From the NCBI RefSeq assembly GCF_022606355.1, contig NZ_JAHHZQ010000006.1:1-64000 (forward strand): 64,000 nt of DNA. The letters run 5' to 3'. The notes beneath the pieces are model-generated. The model had not been told where the DNA came from. It ran no database searches and worked only from the letters and a program-made list of their open reading frames with translations. The position numbers and the translations under genes were made by a program. The stretch's first letter is position 1, and each line of letters begins with the position of its first letter. The stretch is from Leifsonia shinshuensis (lineage in GTDB: Bacteria > Actinomycetota > Actinomycetes > Actinomycetales > Microbacteriaceae). Shown in pieces: positions 34,701 to 43,207 of the stretch.

Positions 34701-35615
34701 CGTCCCTGTCCCGAGGTCGATGGCGATACCGGGATAAGCGGGGTCGGTGATCGTGCCGGTGAGGAGCGGCGCGACGGACGCCTGCAGGTTCGCGGCGCCG
34801 ACGGTGGCCGAGGTGGTGAGCACACCGGCGAGCGGGAGACCGGCGAGGGAGGTCGCGAGCGTGCCGCCCGGCCCAGAGAGACCGTCGACGGCCGTCTGCA
34901 CGGTCGCCACCTGGCTGGTGATGGCGCTGGTCAGTGCGGCGAGGGTGGGGCTCTGGAAGCTGACCCCGGCGTCGGCGATCGAGTACGAGCCTGTCGCTGC
35001 ACCCGGCGCGGTCTGGGCCGCCCGCGCGGCTGTGATGCCGACACTGAGGTCGAGCTGTGCCACTTCGTTCAGGGTGGCGGTCGGGAGACCGAGCGAGGAG
35101 ACCGCTTGCGCGAGGTTCAGGTGCAGTGGACCCGGCGCGACACCCGGGGCGGGGGTGATCCCCGTTCCGATGTCGCCGGTGGCGGAGGTGAGACCGGACG
35201 CGCCGACCGACGACCCGTTCTGCAGCGCGGAGGCGTACTGCCCGACCACTCCTGCGCTGCCGAGGTCGAGCGGCAGCTGGATGCCGCCGGGAGCGGTGAG
35301 TGTCACCGCGCCGAGCACGCCGACGTTGAGATTGTTCGCGTTCGTCTGATCGGCTGTGCCGTCGCTGACGGCCGTCTCTCCGCCGAGCGAGGCGACGAGG
35401 GCGGCATCGAGCCCGAGCAGCGAGCCGCTCAGGTAGTGCCCGGTCGCCGCGGAACTGTCGCCGGCCGCCGCCTGTGCCGGAAGTGCCCAGATGCCCGCGC
35501 CCGTGAGCAGCAGGGCGAGCGAGGTGCCGATCGCGGCCGGCCGCAACCCTCGGTGCCCTCCCTTGCCCTCGGTGATCGGTGCGTGTGCGCGGAGACTGCT
35601 GAGACCGGAACTCAC
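31713..35615 (-). CDS. Choice-of-anchor G wall protein with nine IPT/TIG repeats
   Basis: Wall protein of 1300 residues. A signal peptide (about residues 30-50, ending LPAQA) leads to a region that begins GDSSAATGHYLSGSLLGLDA and runs to about residue 490, like actinobacterial choice-of-anchor G proteins. Nine IPT/TIG Ig-like repeats of about 83 residues follow (to about 1245), then GLADTG, a hydrophobic helix and basic tail RRTRRAQ. GTG 35615 was chosen for GGGGGAAA ahead of it; ATG 35681 is the longer alternative. Likely a long stalk or adhesin linked to the wall by a class E sortase. It lies 44 bases after (downstream side of) no other gene and is upstream of the SipW-type paralogue on the same strand. 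Confidence 0.87.
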   Translation of the reverse strand: MSSGLSSLRAHAPITEGKGGHRGLRPAAIGTSLALLLTGAGIWALPAQAAAGDSSAATGHYLSGSLLGLDAALVASLGGETAVSDGTADQTNANNLNVGVLGAVTLTAPGGIQLPLDLGSAGVVGQYASALQNGSSVGASGLTSATGDIGTGITPAPGVAPGPLHLNLAQAVSSLGLPTATLNEVAQLDLSVGITAARAAQTAPGAATGSYSIADAGVSFQSPTLAALTSAITSQVATVQTAVDGLSGPGGTLATSLAGLPLAGVLTTSATVGAANLQASVAPLLTGTITDPAYPGIAIDLGTGTVTVDLGAITALEGLAPDTNLLSGPVIAEIGNRITGVVGSLLTRVQNTLTTAIDGLGVTAGVSVLGVPVVTVNSTVGALLGGDTSGIALAGIGLGLPLGTVLSALTGPLSAVGSLVTALGPAVIAPVANTLVPALDPVLSQVVTLTANNQSTTGGVFTETALRATVLPAASALVLDVANASVGPDTLAAPPTATGITPAQGPQAGGTTVTITGTGFTGATGVTFDGIAGGTFTVVNDTTITVTTPAHAPGAVNVVVQHPLGATAPLTYTFLAAPAITAVAPASGPQTGGTPVTITGSGFTGATTVTFGGTPAAGVTVVNDGTITATTPAHAVGPVGVVVTAPGGQSVPGDFTFLPVPAITSIAPASGPATGGTAVTITGSGFTGATGVTFGGNPGTAFTVVNDTTITATTPPGAPGAVDVVVQSPVADSAPGAFTYLAVPAITSITPNSGPQTGGTTVTITGSGFTGSTGVTFDGVPATGVTVVNDTTITATTPPGAPGAVDVVVQNPAADSAPGTFTYLPVPAITGIAPAQGPQTGGTAVTITGSGFTGATGVTFDGIPGVGFTVVNDTTITVATPAHAPGAVNVVVQHPVANSAPGTFTYLAVPAITGITPNSGPQTGGTAITITGAGFTGATGVTVGGAPATGVTVVNDTTITATTPAGTPGPVDVVVLSPVADSAPGTFTYLAVPAITSLTPTHGPQTGGTTVTLTGTGFTGATGVTFGGAPGTAFTVVNDTTITVTTPAHAPGAVGVIVQHPNGASSPGTFTFDVVPGAPAISGLAPDHGPARGGTTVTISGSGFTGTTGVTVDGQSVPFTVVGDGTITITTPAHAAGAVPIVATTPVGSTPPATFTYDPGTTVDGVTPGSGPNGGGTTVTVTGGCFTGATAVLFGTTPATSFAVIDDATLTAVSPAGAGTVDVTVVGTAACGTGTLSGGFRYVDPPAGGGSTGSAATGSDPSGLADTGSDTGGAMLLAGLGLLLTLGGAVIVLRRTRRAQ
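31883..34135 (-). repeat. Nine IPT/TIG-coding repeats of about 249 bp
   Basis: Coding repeats inside the wall protein gene with a period of about 249 bases. Each unit encodes a GPqtGGTtVTITGsGFTGATgVTF core followed by VVNDtTITvTTPAHAPGAV (given in parts). The middle units are highly similar at DNA level, with recurrent gtggtgtcgttcac blocks. The first and last two units are more divergent; the last carries Cys residues. Unit gain or loss by recombination is likely. Confidence 0.88.
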
Positions 35616-35677
35616 GATGTTTCCCCCAACGGTTGAGACGTTGAGTGGATCCTGTACACCGGCGGGTCGGTCTCGGC

Positions 35678-35694
35678 TCACCTGAATCGGGTGA
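35678..35694. promoter_or_regulatory. Inverted repeat TCACCT-N5-GGGTGA
   Basis: A 6+6 inverted repeat with one mismatch and a 5-base spacer (GAATC). It lies 63 bases upstream of the wall protein's GTG start, where a regulator or promoter element would sit. The same arrangement (TCACCC-N5-GGGTGA) occurs at 38358-38374. Confidence 0.55.
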
Positions 35695-35759
35695 TTTCTC
35701 CGGTCGGGCGCTGATCACCGCATCGATCGGCCCGTCACGTGCGGTCGGGTGCCCGCGGA

Positions 35760-38279
35760 TCAGAGCAGGCCGAGCTCGCGAGCGCGGCGCACGGCATCCG
35801 TCCGGCCGCTCGCCCCGACCTTCGCGTAGATCGACCGCAGGTGCGTCTTGACGGTGTTGATGCTCACGCTGTGCTTGGCCGCGATCTCCAGGACGGTCTG
35901 GTGCAGCGGGAGCTCCCGCAGGAGGTCGCGCTCGCGCGTCGTCAGGCTCTTGTGCGGGACGCTGCCGGTGTCGGAGGAGATTCCGGCGTCGGACGCCGCC
36001 GTCAGGATGGAGGCCGCGAATGCCTCCGACGCGCCGAACGTCCCGTGTCGTTCCGCCACCAGCCGCACGAACGCCGGGCGCGCGAGGAACGGCCGCCTGG
36101 CGCGCATCCGCTCGGCGATGGTCACAGCCTTCGACAGCCGGAGACGCGCGCGGGCGTCGTCCCCGCTCTCGGCCGACCAGTGGGCGAGCAGGAGCCAGCC
36201 GGCAACCACGTTCGTGCCTTCGAGCACGCGCGCACCGCTGGAGAGGGCGTGTTCGAGGGCGGCGGCCCCGGCGTCCTGGGCGACGGTGCCCTCGCGGAGG
36301 AGCGCCGCGCCGAGGATGGAGCCGAGGGTGTCCGGCCCGAGTGCTGTCGTCAGCTGCTCCACGTAGTCTCGGGCGACGCTCCTCCCGCGATACAGAAGCG
36401 CGAGGTCGAGGAACCGGAAGGCGCCGAGGGCGATGGTCTCCGGCCGGCGGCGCAGGCTCACCGTGAACAGCTGCTCCATCTCCTCGAAGACGGCGCGCGG
36501 GTCGGCGCCCTCGTCGAGCCGGAAGAGCAGGCGCAGAGCGCGCGGAGCGAGGACCCCCACCGCGTCGAGCGCCCGCCACTGCACGCTGATGATGTCGTCG
36601 AGCTGCGAGAGGCGGAACGGCTCGCACGATCGGTAGGCGGACGCGGCGGTGCGCAGGAGGGCGCTCGCGTCGACGAGGCTCTCCGGTTCGGCGGATCGGC
36701 TGCCCAGCAGGGCGATGCGCCGCTCCAGGATACCGACGAGAGGCCAGTTGCCGCGGGCGTTCGCGGCGCTCGCCGCGGTGTCGAGCGCGAGCAGCTCCAG
36801 CCAGGGGAGGTGAGATTCGTCGGCGGCGTCGCTCGCGGCGATCGCGCGCGTCAGTGCGCGCTCGAAGTGACCGGTCGAGAGCTCGACCCGGGCTCTGGCG
36901 CCCTCGGCGAACACGCGCGCGGCGAGGACGGCGAGCGGGCCGCCCTCGCCCACCGGATGCGCTGCCGTCACCGCTTCTGCGTCGTCCAGCCGTGCCAGCG
37001 CACGGGCGGTCTCGGGTCCGGTGCGCGCGTGGAGCGCGTGAAGTGCGGCCACGACGAGGTCGCGCTCCGGAGCGCGGGGAGCGCCCTCGTCCTCCGCGAG
37101 CGCCAGGAAGTGGTCGACCCGGACGGACTCCGCCAGCTGCGGCGAGGAGACGAGGGCGCCGAGGAGCCCGGTCGTCGGGGTGAGGACGCCGCGGTCCTCC
37201 TGGTCCGCGAGGGCGGTCCGGACGCTCAGCGTGGATCCCCCGAAGACCAGGGCGAGGCCGAACCGTCGCAGCAGATCCTCGACCAGCTCCGACGAGTCCG
37301 ATTGGCGCGCCTGATCGAGCGCCGCCTCGATGTCGCCGTGGGCGACGTGCCACTCGGCGGCGATGCCGTGGAGCCGGAGGAGCCCGATCGCGTCCCTGCT
37401 GAAGAACTCGGTCAGGATCCCGTCGCGGAACGTCGGCTCGAGCCGGTATCGCGGGCGCCGTTCGGACGGGGCGGCGCCGTCCGCCCGGCAGACGAGGCCC
37501 GGCCCGAGGCCGATCCGCTCGAGGGCGGCGATGGCGTCAGGGTGCCCGCTGAGCACCGCGGCGAGTTCGGCGTCGAACTCCGGAACAGTCGACAACGCCA
37601 GGAGCAACCGGGACTGCGCCGGCGTGAGCTCGTCGAGCAGGAGCCGGGCCAGCACTGCGGTGAAACTCCCCGGAGACCCGTTGACGGCGGAGAGCGTCGC
37701 GGTGCGGTCGCGGGAGCGGGCGATCGTGTCGGCGGCGAGGGTCAGCGTCGCGGCGCGGCCCGCTGCGCGGTCGACGAGGGTGAGGAGGGTGGGATGGGGA
37801 AGCACGATGCCGCGGGAGCGCATCAGCTCGTCGGCTTCGCCCGCACCGAACGCCAGCTCGCCAGGGCCGACCGCGACGAACGGACGACTCCCGGTCGTGG
37901 CGAGGTGCGCGAAGGGGACGTCGCGTCCGCTGAGGACGACGGCGCCGGATCCGGCCACGAACTCCTGGAGGCGCTCCCTGCTCGCCCTCGCGCGAACGGC
38001 CTCGACCGAGTCGATCACCACGGTGCGGCCATCCCCGGTGGCGGAGTGCCCACCGAGACGATCGAGCCAGTCCGTCTCGGCGGCGGAGTCGACGTACATC
38101 CGTCGACCGGGTTGCTCGTCGCACCAGGAGCGCAGAAGTGTCGACTTGCCCGTGCCGGCCGAGGCGGTGACGCCGATCAGGGCGGAGGCGCGCTCGCCAC
38201 TGTCGAGGAGGTCGAACAGGCTCCTCCGCACGACCATCCGTCCACGCGCTTCCCACGCGTCTCCTGCGACACGGACCAT
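35760..38279 (-). CDS. LAL-type LuxR transcriptional regulator
   Basis: Large LuxR-family regulator of 839 residues. Walker A is GVTASAGTGKSTLL (about residues 36-49) and Walker B-like TVVIDS follows near 87. A long helical repeat region leads to the C-terminal LuxR HTH: LTTRERDLLREL, HQTVLEIAAKHSVSINTVKTHLRSIYAKVGAS (in parts). GGAGG precedes the ATG. It is upstream of cluster B on the same strand, 144 bases from the wall protein start, and is the functional counterpart of the LAL gene beside cluster A. Its own promoter region contains TCACCC-N5-GGGTGA, suggesting autoregulation. Confidence 0.92.
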   Translation of the reverse strand: MVRVAGDAWEARGRMVVRRSLFDLLDSGERASALIGVTASAGTGKSTLLRSWCDEQPGRRMYVDSAAETDWLDRLGGHSATGDGRTVVIDSVEAVRARASRERLQEFVAGSGAVVLSGRDVPFAHLATTGSRPFVAVGPGELAFGAGEADELMRSRGIVLPHPTLLTLVDRAAGRAATLTLAADTIARSRDRTATLSAVNGSPGSFTAVLARLLLDELTPAQSRLLLALSTVPEFDAELAAVLSGHPDAIAALERIGLGPGLVCRADGAAPSERRPRYRLEPTFRDGILTEFFSRDAIGLLRLHGIAAEWHVAHGDIEAALDQARQSDSSELVEDLLRRFGLALVFGGSTLSVRTALADQEDRGVLTPTTGLLGALVSSPQLAESVRVDHFLALAEDEGAPRAPERDLVVAALHALHARTGPETARALARLDDAEAVTAAHPVGEGGPLAVLAARVFAEGARARVELSTGHFERALTRAIAASDAADESHLPWLELLALDTAASAANARGNWPLVGILERRIALLGSRSAEPESLVDASALLRTAASAYRSCEPFRLSQLDDIISVQWRALDAVGVLAPRALRLLFRLDEGADPRAVFEEMEQLFTVSLRRRPETIALGAFRFLDLALLYRGRSVARDYVEQLTTALGPDTLGSILGAALLREGTVAQDAGAAALEHALSSGARVLEGTNVVAGWLLLAHWSAESGDDARARLRLSKAVTIAERMRARRPFLARPAFVRLVAERHGTFGASEAFAASILTAASDAGISSDTGSVPHKSLTTRERDLLRELPLHQTVLEIAAKHSVSINTVKTHLRSIYAKVGASGRTDAVRRARELGLL

Positions 38280-38357
38280 GCGACCTCCAGCGAAGGGCTT
38301 CCCGTTGCACGGTGCCCGCCGGGATCGCGGGCCGTACGTAGACCGGATGGTTCACTA

Positions 38358-38374
38358 TCACCCCTTCCGGGTGA
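38358..38374. promoter_or_regulatory. Inverted repeat TCACCC-N5-GGGTGA
   Basis: A perfect 6+6 inverted repeat with a 5-base spacer, 79 bases upstream of the second LAL gene. It matches the element at 35678-35694 in half-site and spacing, so both may bind the same regulator. Confidence 0.6.
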
Positions 38375-38418
38375 AATCGCTCCTCTTGACATTGGGAGCG
38401 AAGGCGTGGAACACTGCT

Positions 38419-38450
38419 GGAATTCTTTGACACATGTGTCAAAGAATTCC
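38419..38450. promoter_or_regulatory. Perfect 32-bp palindrome in amidohydrolase promoter
   Basis: GGAATTCTTTGACACA is followed directly by its exact reverse complement. A TTGACA at 38386-38391 and AACACT near 38410 form a possible promoter whose start point would lie within the palindrome, so a bound repressor would block initiation. Half-site TGACAC recurs at 43208-43229. It ends 21 bases before the GTG start at 38472. Confidence 0.8.
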
Positions 38451-38471
38451 TTCACCGTCGATGGGACCACC

Positions 38472-40160
38472 GTGACCGCACTGCAGAACACCGATCTCCT
38501 CCTCACCGGAGCCCGCGTCCGCACGTTCGACGACGCCCGGCCCTGGGCCGAGGCGGTGGGCGTCACCGACGGGCGGATCAGCTACGTCGGCCCGGCGGCC
38601 GATGCCCCCGCGGCCCGCGAGACACGTGACCTCGGCGGCGCACTGGTGACCCCCGGCGTCATCGACAGCCACAACCACCTCCTGCTCGGCTTCGACCCCG
38701 ACGCGGTCAGCCTGGAGGGCGCGGAGACGCTCGAGGAGGTGCGGCGACGCATCCGCGACCTCGCCGACCGCCGCCCCGACCTCGACTGGGTCTGCGCCGA
38801 GAACGCGGTCTACTCGGTGGTGACCGGGCGCCGGCCGAACGCGGCCGACCTCGCCGGCCTCACCGACCGCCCGGTGTTCGTCACCACCTACGACCAGCAC
38901 TCGGTCTGGCTCAACGACGCCGCGCTCCGCGCGCTCGGCATCGCGTCTGGAGGCGACATCCCGTGGGGTCGGCCCGAGCGCGACGAGCACGGGGAGCCGA
39001 CCGGCTGGGTCACCGATTTCTACACCAGCGCGATGACGACCGCGGGACTCGCGGGGCTCCAGCGCGACATCCCGATGTACTCGCCGGAGCGCCGCTACCG
39101 CAAGCTGCTCGGCAGCCTCGCGCTCGCCACCGCGAGCGGTATCACCACCGTCGTCGAGCCGCAGGTGCCGCTCGCCGAGCTGGGCCTCTTCGACCGGGCA
39201 CGCGACGCCGGGCTGCTCTCGTCGCGTGTCATCGCCGCGCTGTTCCACCCGATCGACGCCGAGGCCTCCTTCCGGAGCGAGCTGCGGGAGGCCGTCGACG
39301 GCGCGACCGCGAGCGACCTGCTGCGGTTCGGGCCCGTGAAGCTCTACGCCGACGATGTGATCGAGCCGCACACCGCCTGGATGCTCGACGACTACGCCGA
39401 CCGGCCGGGCCACAGAGGCCACCCCTCCGCACCCATCGGCGAGCTGACCCGCATCGTCACGGAGCTCGACAGGCTCGGCTTCCAGACCCACACGCATGCC
39501 ACGGGCGACGGCGGCATACGCCTCGCCCTCGACGCGATCGAGGCGGCAGCGCGCACGAACGGGACGCGCGACCGCCGGCACGGGATCGTGCACGTCGAGT
39601 GCCTCCACCCCGACGACCTCCCGCGCTTCGCCGCCCTGGGCGTCACCGCTGCGATGCAGCCGCGGCACTGCTCGCCCGACCTCGTCGCCGGCACGTGGAT
39701 GGAGAACGTCGGCGAGCAGCGCTGGGACCGCGCCTGGCGTTTCCGGTCGCTGATGGCCTCCGGCGCCCACGTGGCCCTGTCGAGCGACTGGCAGGTCGGC
39801 GAGATGGACCCGCTCGTCGGCCTCTACTCCGCGCTGACCCGCGCGGGCCTCGACGGCCGCGACGCGTGGACGCCCGCCGAGCGCCTCGGACTCGACGACG
39901 CCCTCCGCGGCTACACCCGCGAGGGGGCCTGGGCCTGGCACGCCGAGGACGACCTCGGCGTGCTCCGGGTCGGCGCACGTGCCGACATCGTCGCCTGGTC
40001 GGCCGACCTGTACGAGCACGAGGCCGACCCGGCCGCGCTGCTCGACCAGCGCGCCGCGCTCACCGTCGTGGGCGGAGCGATCGTGCACGACGCCGACCGC
40101 GACGCTCCCCTCCCCGAGCAGCACGGCGCCCTCGCCCACTGCTCGGCCGCCGCTCACTGA
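38472..40160 (+). CDS. YtcJ-like metal-dependent amidohydrolase
   Basis: Amidohydrolase-superfamily protein of 562 residues (amidohydrolase 3/YtcJ type). Metal ligands appear in TPGVIDSHNHLL (HxH, about residues 66-77), KLYADDVI (Lys), THTHATGDGG (His) and LSSDWQVG (Asp). Such enzymes hydrolyse cyclic or acyl amides; formamides and hydantoin-like compounds are examples. GTG 38472 is preferred because it places LLLTGARVRTFD at the N-terminus; GTG 38436 lies inside the palindrome. An APC permease follows 97 bases later, presumably importing the substrate. Confidence 0.87.
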   Translation: MTALQNTDLLLTGARVRTFDDARPWAEAVGVTDGRISYVGPAADAPAARETRDLGGALVTPGVIDSHNHLLLGFDPDAVSLEGAETLEEVRRRIRDLADRRPDLDWVCAENAVYSVVTGRRPNAADLAGLTDRPVFVTTYDQHSVWLNDAALRALGIASGGDIPWGRPERDEHGEPTGWVTDFYTSAMTTAGLAGLQRDIPMYSPERRYRKLLGSLALATASGITTVVEPQVPLAELGLFDRARDAGLLSSRVIAALFHPIDAEASFRSELREAVDGATASDLLRFGPVKLYADDVIEPHTAWMLDDYADRPGHRGHPSAPIGELTRIVTELDRLGFQTHTHATGDGGIRLALDAIEAAARTNGTRDRRHGIVHVECLHPDDLPRFAALGVTAAMQPRHCSPDLVAGTWMENVGEQRWDRAWRFRSLMASGAHVALSSDWQVGEMDPLVGLYSALTRAGLDGRDAWTPAERLGLDDALRGYTREGAWAWHAEDDLGVLRVGARADIVAWSADLYEHEADPAALLDQRAALTVVGGAIVHDADRDAPLPEQHGALAHCSAAAH

Positions 40161-40257
40161 CCCGGCCCTCGGCCCCCGGCTCCGGCCCGCGGCTCCGCAG
40201 CCTCCACCCGGACCAGCCGCCCCGTCCTCTCCCGCCGCCGCGAAAGGATCCACCCGA

Positions 40258-41649
40258 ATGTCCCAGCTCGACCCCTCCATCGCTCCCGCCCGCTCCGCCG
40301 AGACGCCGAGCGATCTGGAGGCCGCCGGTCTCCGCCGCAGCCTCACCCTGCGTCACATCGTGTTCCTCGGGCTCGCGTACATGGCCCCGCTCGCGGTCTT
40401 CGACACGTTCGGGATCGTCGCCGACATCACGCACGGGCACGTGCCGCTGTCGTACCTGCTCGTGCTCGTCGCCGTGCTGATCACCGCGCTCAGCTACGCG
40501 AAGATGGTGCGCTTCTACCCGCGCGCCGGCTCCGCCTACACGTACACGCGCGAGGCGATCAACCCGCACCTCGGGTTCCTCGTGGGCTGGGCGGCCACGC
40601 TCGACTACCTGCTGCTCCCGATGATCAACGCGCTCCTGTCGGCGATCTACATGACGGCGGCGTTCCCGGAGGTGCCGTCGTGGGTGTGGATCCTGTCCAC
40701 GATCGTCGTCTGCACGGTGCTCAACCTCATCGGCGTGCGGATCGCGGCCAAGGTCAACGTCATCCTGGTCGTCATCCAGGTGGTCGTCGCCGTCGCGTTC
40801 GTCGCGTTCACGATCAAGAACATCGCGGAGGGCGCGAACGGCTCGTCGTTCTCGCTGACGCCGTTCTTCTCGTCGGGGATCGACGCCGGTGCGATCGCAT
40901 CCGGCGCGGCCATCCTCGCCCTGTCGTTCCTCGGCTTCGACGCGGTGAGCACCCTGGCCGAGGAGGCCGAGCACCCGCGCAGGGACATCCCGCGCGCGAT
41001 CCTCATCATCGTCGGCGTCGCCGGGCTGTTCTTCGTGAGCGTCACCTACGTCATGCAGGTGCTGTTCCCCGACGTGTCCGCCGTCGGCAACATCGTGGGC
41101 GCGTCCCCGGAGATCGCGAAGTACATCGGCGGGGCCGCCTTCCAGGCCGTGTTCATCGGCGGCTACATGGTGGCGGTGCTGGGCTGCGGGATCACCCAGC
41201 AGATGAGCGCGGCGCGCCTCCTCTACGCGATGGGCCGCGACGGCGCGCTGCCCCGGCGGTTCTTCGGACGGCTGAACCGGGCGGGCGTTCCGGCCGGCAA
41301 CGTGCTGCTGATCGCGGCGCTGGCGTGCTCCGCGGTGTTCCTCGACCTGAGCCGCGCGGCCTCCCTCATCAACTTTGGCGCGTTCGTGGCGTTCATCTTC
41401 GTGAACCTGTCGGTGATCTTCACCTACGTGCGCTTCGTGAAGGAACGCGGCTGGAGGGCGGCGATCGGCTTCGTGGTGCTGCCGGCGCTCGGAGTCGCGA
41501 TCAACATCGCGCTCTGGTTCAGCCTGGAGCCGAGCGCGATGGTCGTCGGCGCGGTGTGGGTCGCGCTCGGTCTCGGCTACCTCCTGTGGCGGACGCGGTT
41601 CTTCCGGGTCGCGCCGCCGGCGCTCGCCGGCCCCGTCGAGCAGCGCTGA
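40258..41649 (+). CDS. APC-family amino acid/amine permease
   Basis: Membrane transporter of 463 residues with about 12 hydrophobic segments. LGLAYMAPLAVFDTFG, PRAGSAYTYTREAINPHLGFLVGW (in parts) and ALSFLGFDAVSTLAEEAEHPRRDIPRAI (in parts) are the APC signature regions, close to the putrescine/amino acid importers of the PuuP type. AAAGGATC precedes the start region. It probably forms an operon with the amidohydrolase and imports the compound that the enzyme hydrolyses. Confidence 0.92.
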   Translation: MSQLDPSIAPARSAETPSDLEAAGLRRSLTLRHIVFLGLAYMAPLAVFDTFGIVADITHGHVPLSYLLVLVAVLITALSYAKMVRFYPRAGSAYTYTREAINPHLGFLVGWAATLDYLLLPMINALLSAIYMTAAFPEVPSWVWILSTIVVCTVLNLIGVRIAAKVNVILVVIQVVVAVAFVAFTIKNIAEGANGSSFSLTPFFSSGIDAGAIASGAAILALSFLGFDAVSTLAEEAEHPRRDIPRAILIIVGVAGLFFVSVTYVMQVLFPDVSAVGNIVGASPEIAKYIGGAAFQAVFIGGYMVAVLGCGITQQMSAARLLYAMGRDGALPRRFFGRLNRAGVPAGNVLLIAALACSAVFLDLSRAASLINFGAFVAFIFVNLSVIFTYVRFVKERGWRAAIGFVVLPALGVAINIALWFSLEPSAMVVGAVWVALGLGYLLWRTRFFRVAPPALAGPVEQR

Positions 41650-41713
41650 CACCCGCCGAGCGCTCCTATCCAGCCTCTCGGGGGCAGGGCGCGCGGGGCA
41701 GGGCGCGCGGGTA

Positions 41714-43195
41714 TTACGGCTCGGTGACGAAGGCGCGGCGACGGCGGGCCCGCCGGGGGAGCGCGGCGATCACGAGGCCGGCGACGGCGAGCCCCGCGCT
41801 CAGGTACAGGCCGGGGCGGTAGTGCGCGAGCTGCTCGGCGAGGGCGGCGGAACCTCCCGCGCCCGAGCCGGCCGGCCCTCCCGCAATCAACGCGGTGGTC
41901 ACCGCCAGCGCGAGCGCGCCGCCGACCTGCGAGCTGGTCTGCACGAGTCCGGCCGCCAGGCCCTGCTCGTCGTCGTGGACGCCGGTCGTCGCCTGCACCT
42001 GGATGGCGGGGAAGCCGATCCCGAAACCGACGCCGAGCAGCACGACGGGGGGCAGCACGTCCGACCAGTACACGGGCGCGGTGCCGAGCCGGAGGAACAG
42101 CAGGTAGCCGGCCGAGAGCGAGCCCAGCCCGATGACGATCAGCACGGTCGACCCGAAGCGGTCGATCAGCCGGTCGGTGAAGGGCGCGCTCAGCACCACG
42201 ACCAGTCCCGTCGGCAGCAGCGCGAGCGCCATGGCGAGCGGCGACCAGCCGAGCACGTCCTGCAGGTAGAGGGTGAGCACGAACTGGAACGAGACGTACG
42301 AGCCGAACAGCGTGATCGCCGTGAGGTTGGCCCGCAGCACGGACGCGACCCGGAAGATCCCGAACCGGATCAGCGGATGCCGCACCCGCAGCTCCAGCAC
42401 GACGAACGCGGCGAGGAGCGCGGCCGCGACGACGAAACCGAGGATCGTCTGCAGCGAGCCCCAGCCGGCGCCGGGAGCCGACACGACCGTGTAGACCAGC
42501 AGCAGCATCCCGGCGGCCAGGAGGACCGCGCCGGGGATGTCGTGTCCAGCGCCGCGCTCGCGGCGGTCCTTCGGAACGAAGAAGAAGCCGAGCACGAGCG
42601 CGAGCACCGCGAGCGGCACGGAGAAGAGGAACGTCCAGCGCCAGCTGAGGGACGTCATCAGGCCGCTCATGATCAGGCCGAGCGAGAACCCGCTCGCGGC
42701 GAACGTCGTGAAGATCGAGATGGCCTTGTTGCGCTCCGGCCCCTCCTCGAAGTTGGTGGTGATCAGCGAGAAGGCGGCCGGAGCGGTGAAGGCGGCCGCC
42801 ACTCCCTTGACGAACCGGCTGGCGATGAGCAGTCCGGCGTCGGCGGACAGGCCTCCGGCGAGGGAGGCGATGGTGAAGACGCTCAGCGCGACCAGGAGGA
42901 CGGTGCGGCGACCGAGCAGGTCGGCCATCCGGCCGCCGAGCAGCAGGAGGCTGCCGTAGCCCAGCACGTAGCCGGAGACGATCCACTGCAGAGCGCCGGG
43001 CTCGAGCCCCAGCTCCTTGCCGATGGAGGGGAGGGCGACGCCGACCATGGAGACGTCGAGGCCGTCGAGGGCGATCACGATGCAGGTGGCGAAGAGGAGG
43101 AGCCAGCGGGCGCGGCTCCAGGTGACGCGGGTGGATCCGGCGGGCGTCGCCGGCGGCCGGACGGCGGGGCGGGAGGCGGTATCGGAGTTCAGCAC
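41714..43195 (-). CDS. MFS drug exporter (DHA2/EmrB-QacA type)
   Basis: Major facilitator of 493 residues with about 14 hydrophobic segments. Motif C-like FSLGLIMSGLM and motif A GGRMADLLGRR are present, and LDGLDVSMVGVALPSIGKEL (first helix) is typical of the proton-driven EmrB/QacA multidrug exporters. The start is GTG at 43195, preceded by TAGACT and 6 bases, a leaderless arrangement. It is divergent from a MarR gene, which probably represses it; TGACAC-N10-GTGTCA lies between the two. Confidence 0.91.
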   Translation of the reverse strand: MLNSDTASRPAVRPPATPAGSTRVTWSRARWLLLFATCIVIALDGLDVSMVGVALPSIGKELGLEPGALQWIVSGYVLGYGSLLLLGGRMADLLGRRTVLLVALSVFTIASLAGGLSADAGLLIASRFVKGVAAAFTAPAAFSLITTNFEEGPERNKAISIFTTFAASGFSLGLIMSGLMTSLSWRWTFLFSVPLAVLALVLGFFFVPKDRRERGAGHDIPGAVLLAAGMLLLVYTVVSAPGAGWGSLQTILGFVVAAALLAAFVVLELRVRHPLIRFGIFRVASVLRANLTAITLFGSYVSFQFVLTLYLQDVLGWSPLAMALALLPTGLVVVLSAPFTDRLIDRFGSTVLIVIGLGSLSAGYLLFLRLGTAPVYWSDVLPPVVLLGVGFGIGFPAIQVQATTGVHDDEQGLAAGLVQTSSQVGGALALAVTTALIAGGPAGSGAGGSAALAEQLAHYRPGLYLSAGLAVAGLVIAALPRRARRRRAFVTEP

Positions 43196-43207
43196 CCGGC
43201 AAGTCTA

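Noticed and set aside
33745-37353. Long minus-strand frame across the wall protein and LAL genes
   Set aside because: It is out of frame with both genes and extremely Arg/Pro-rich, a GC artefact.
35739-38471. Very long + strand open frame running into the amidohydrolase gene
   Set aside because: It is antisense to the LAL regulator, whose domains are clear on the other strand. The frame is open only because of high GC; the real gene starts at GTG 38472.
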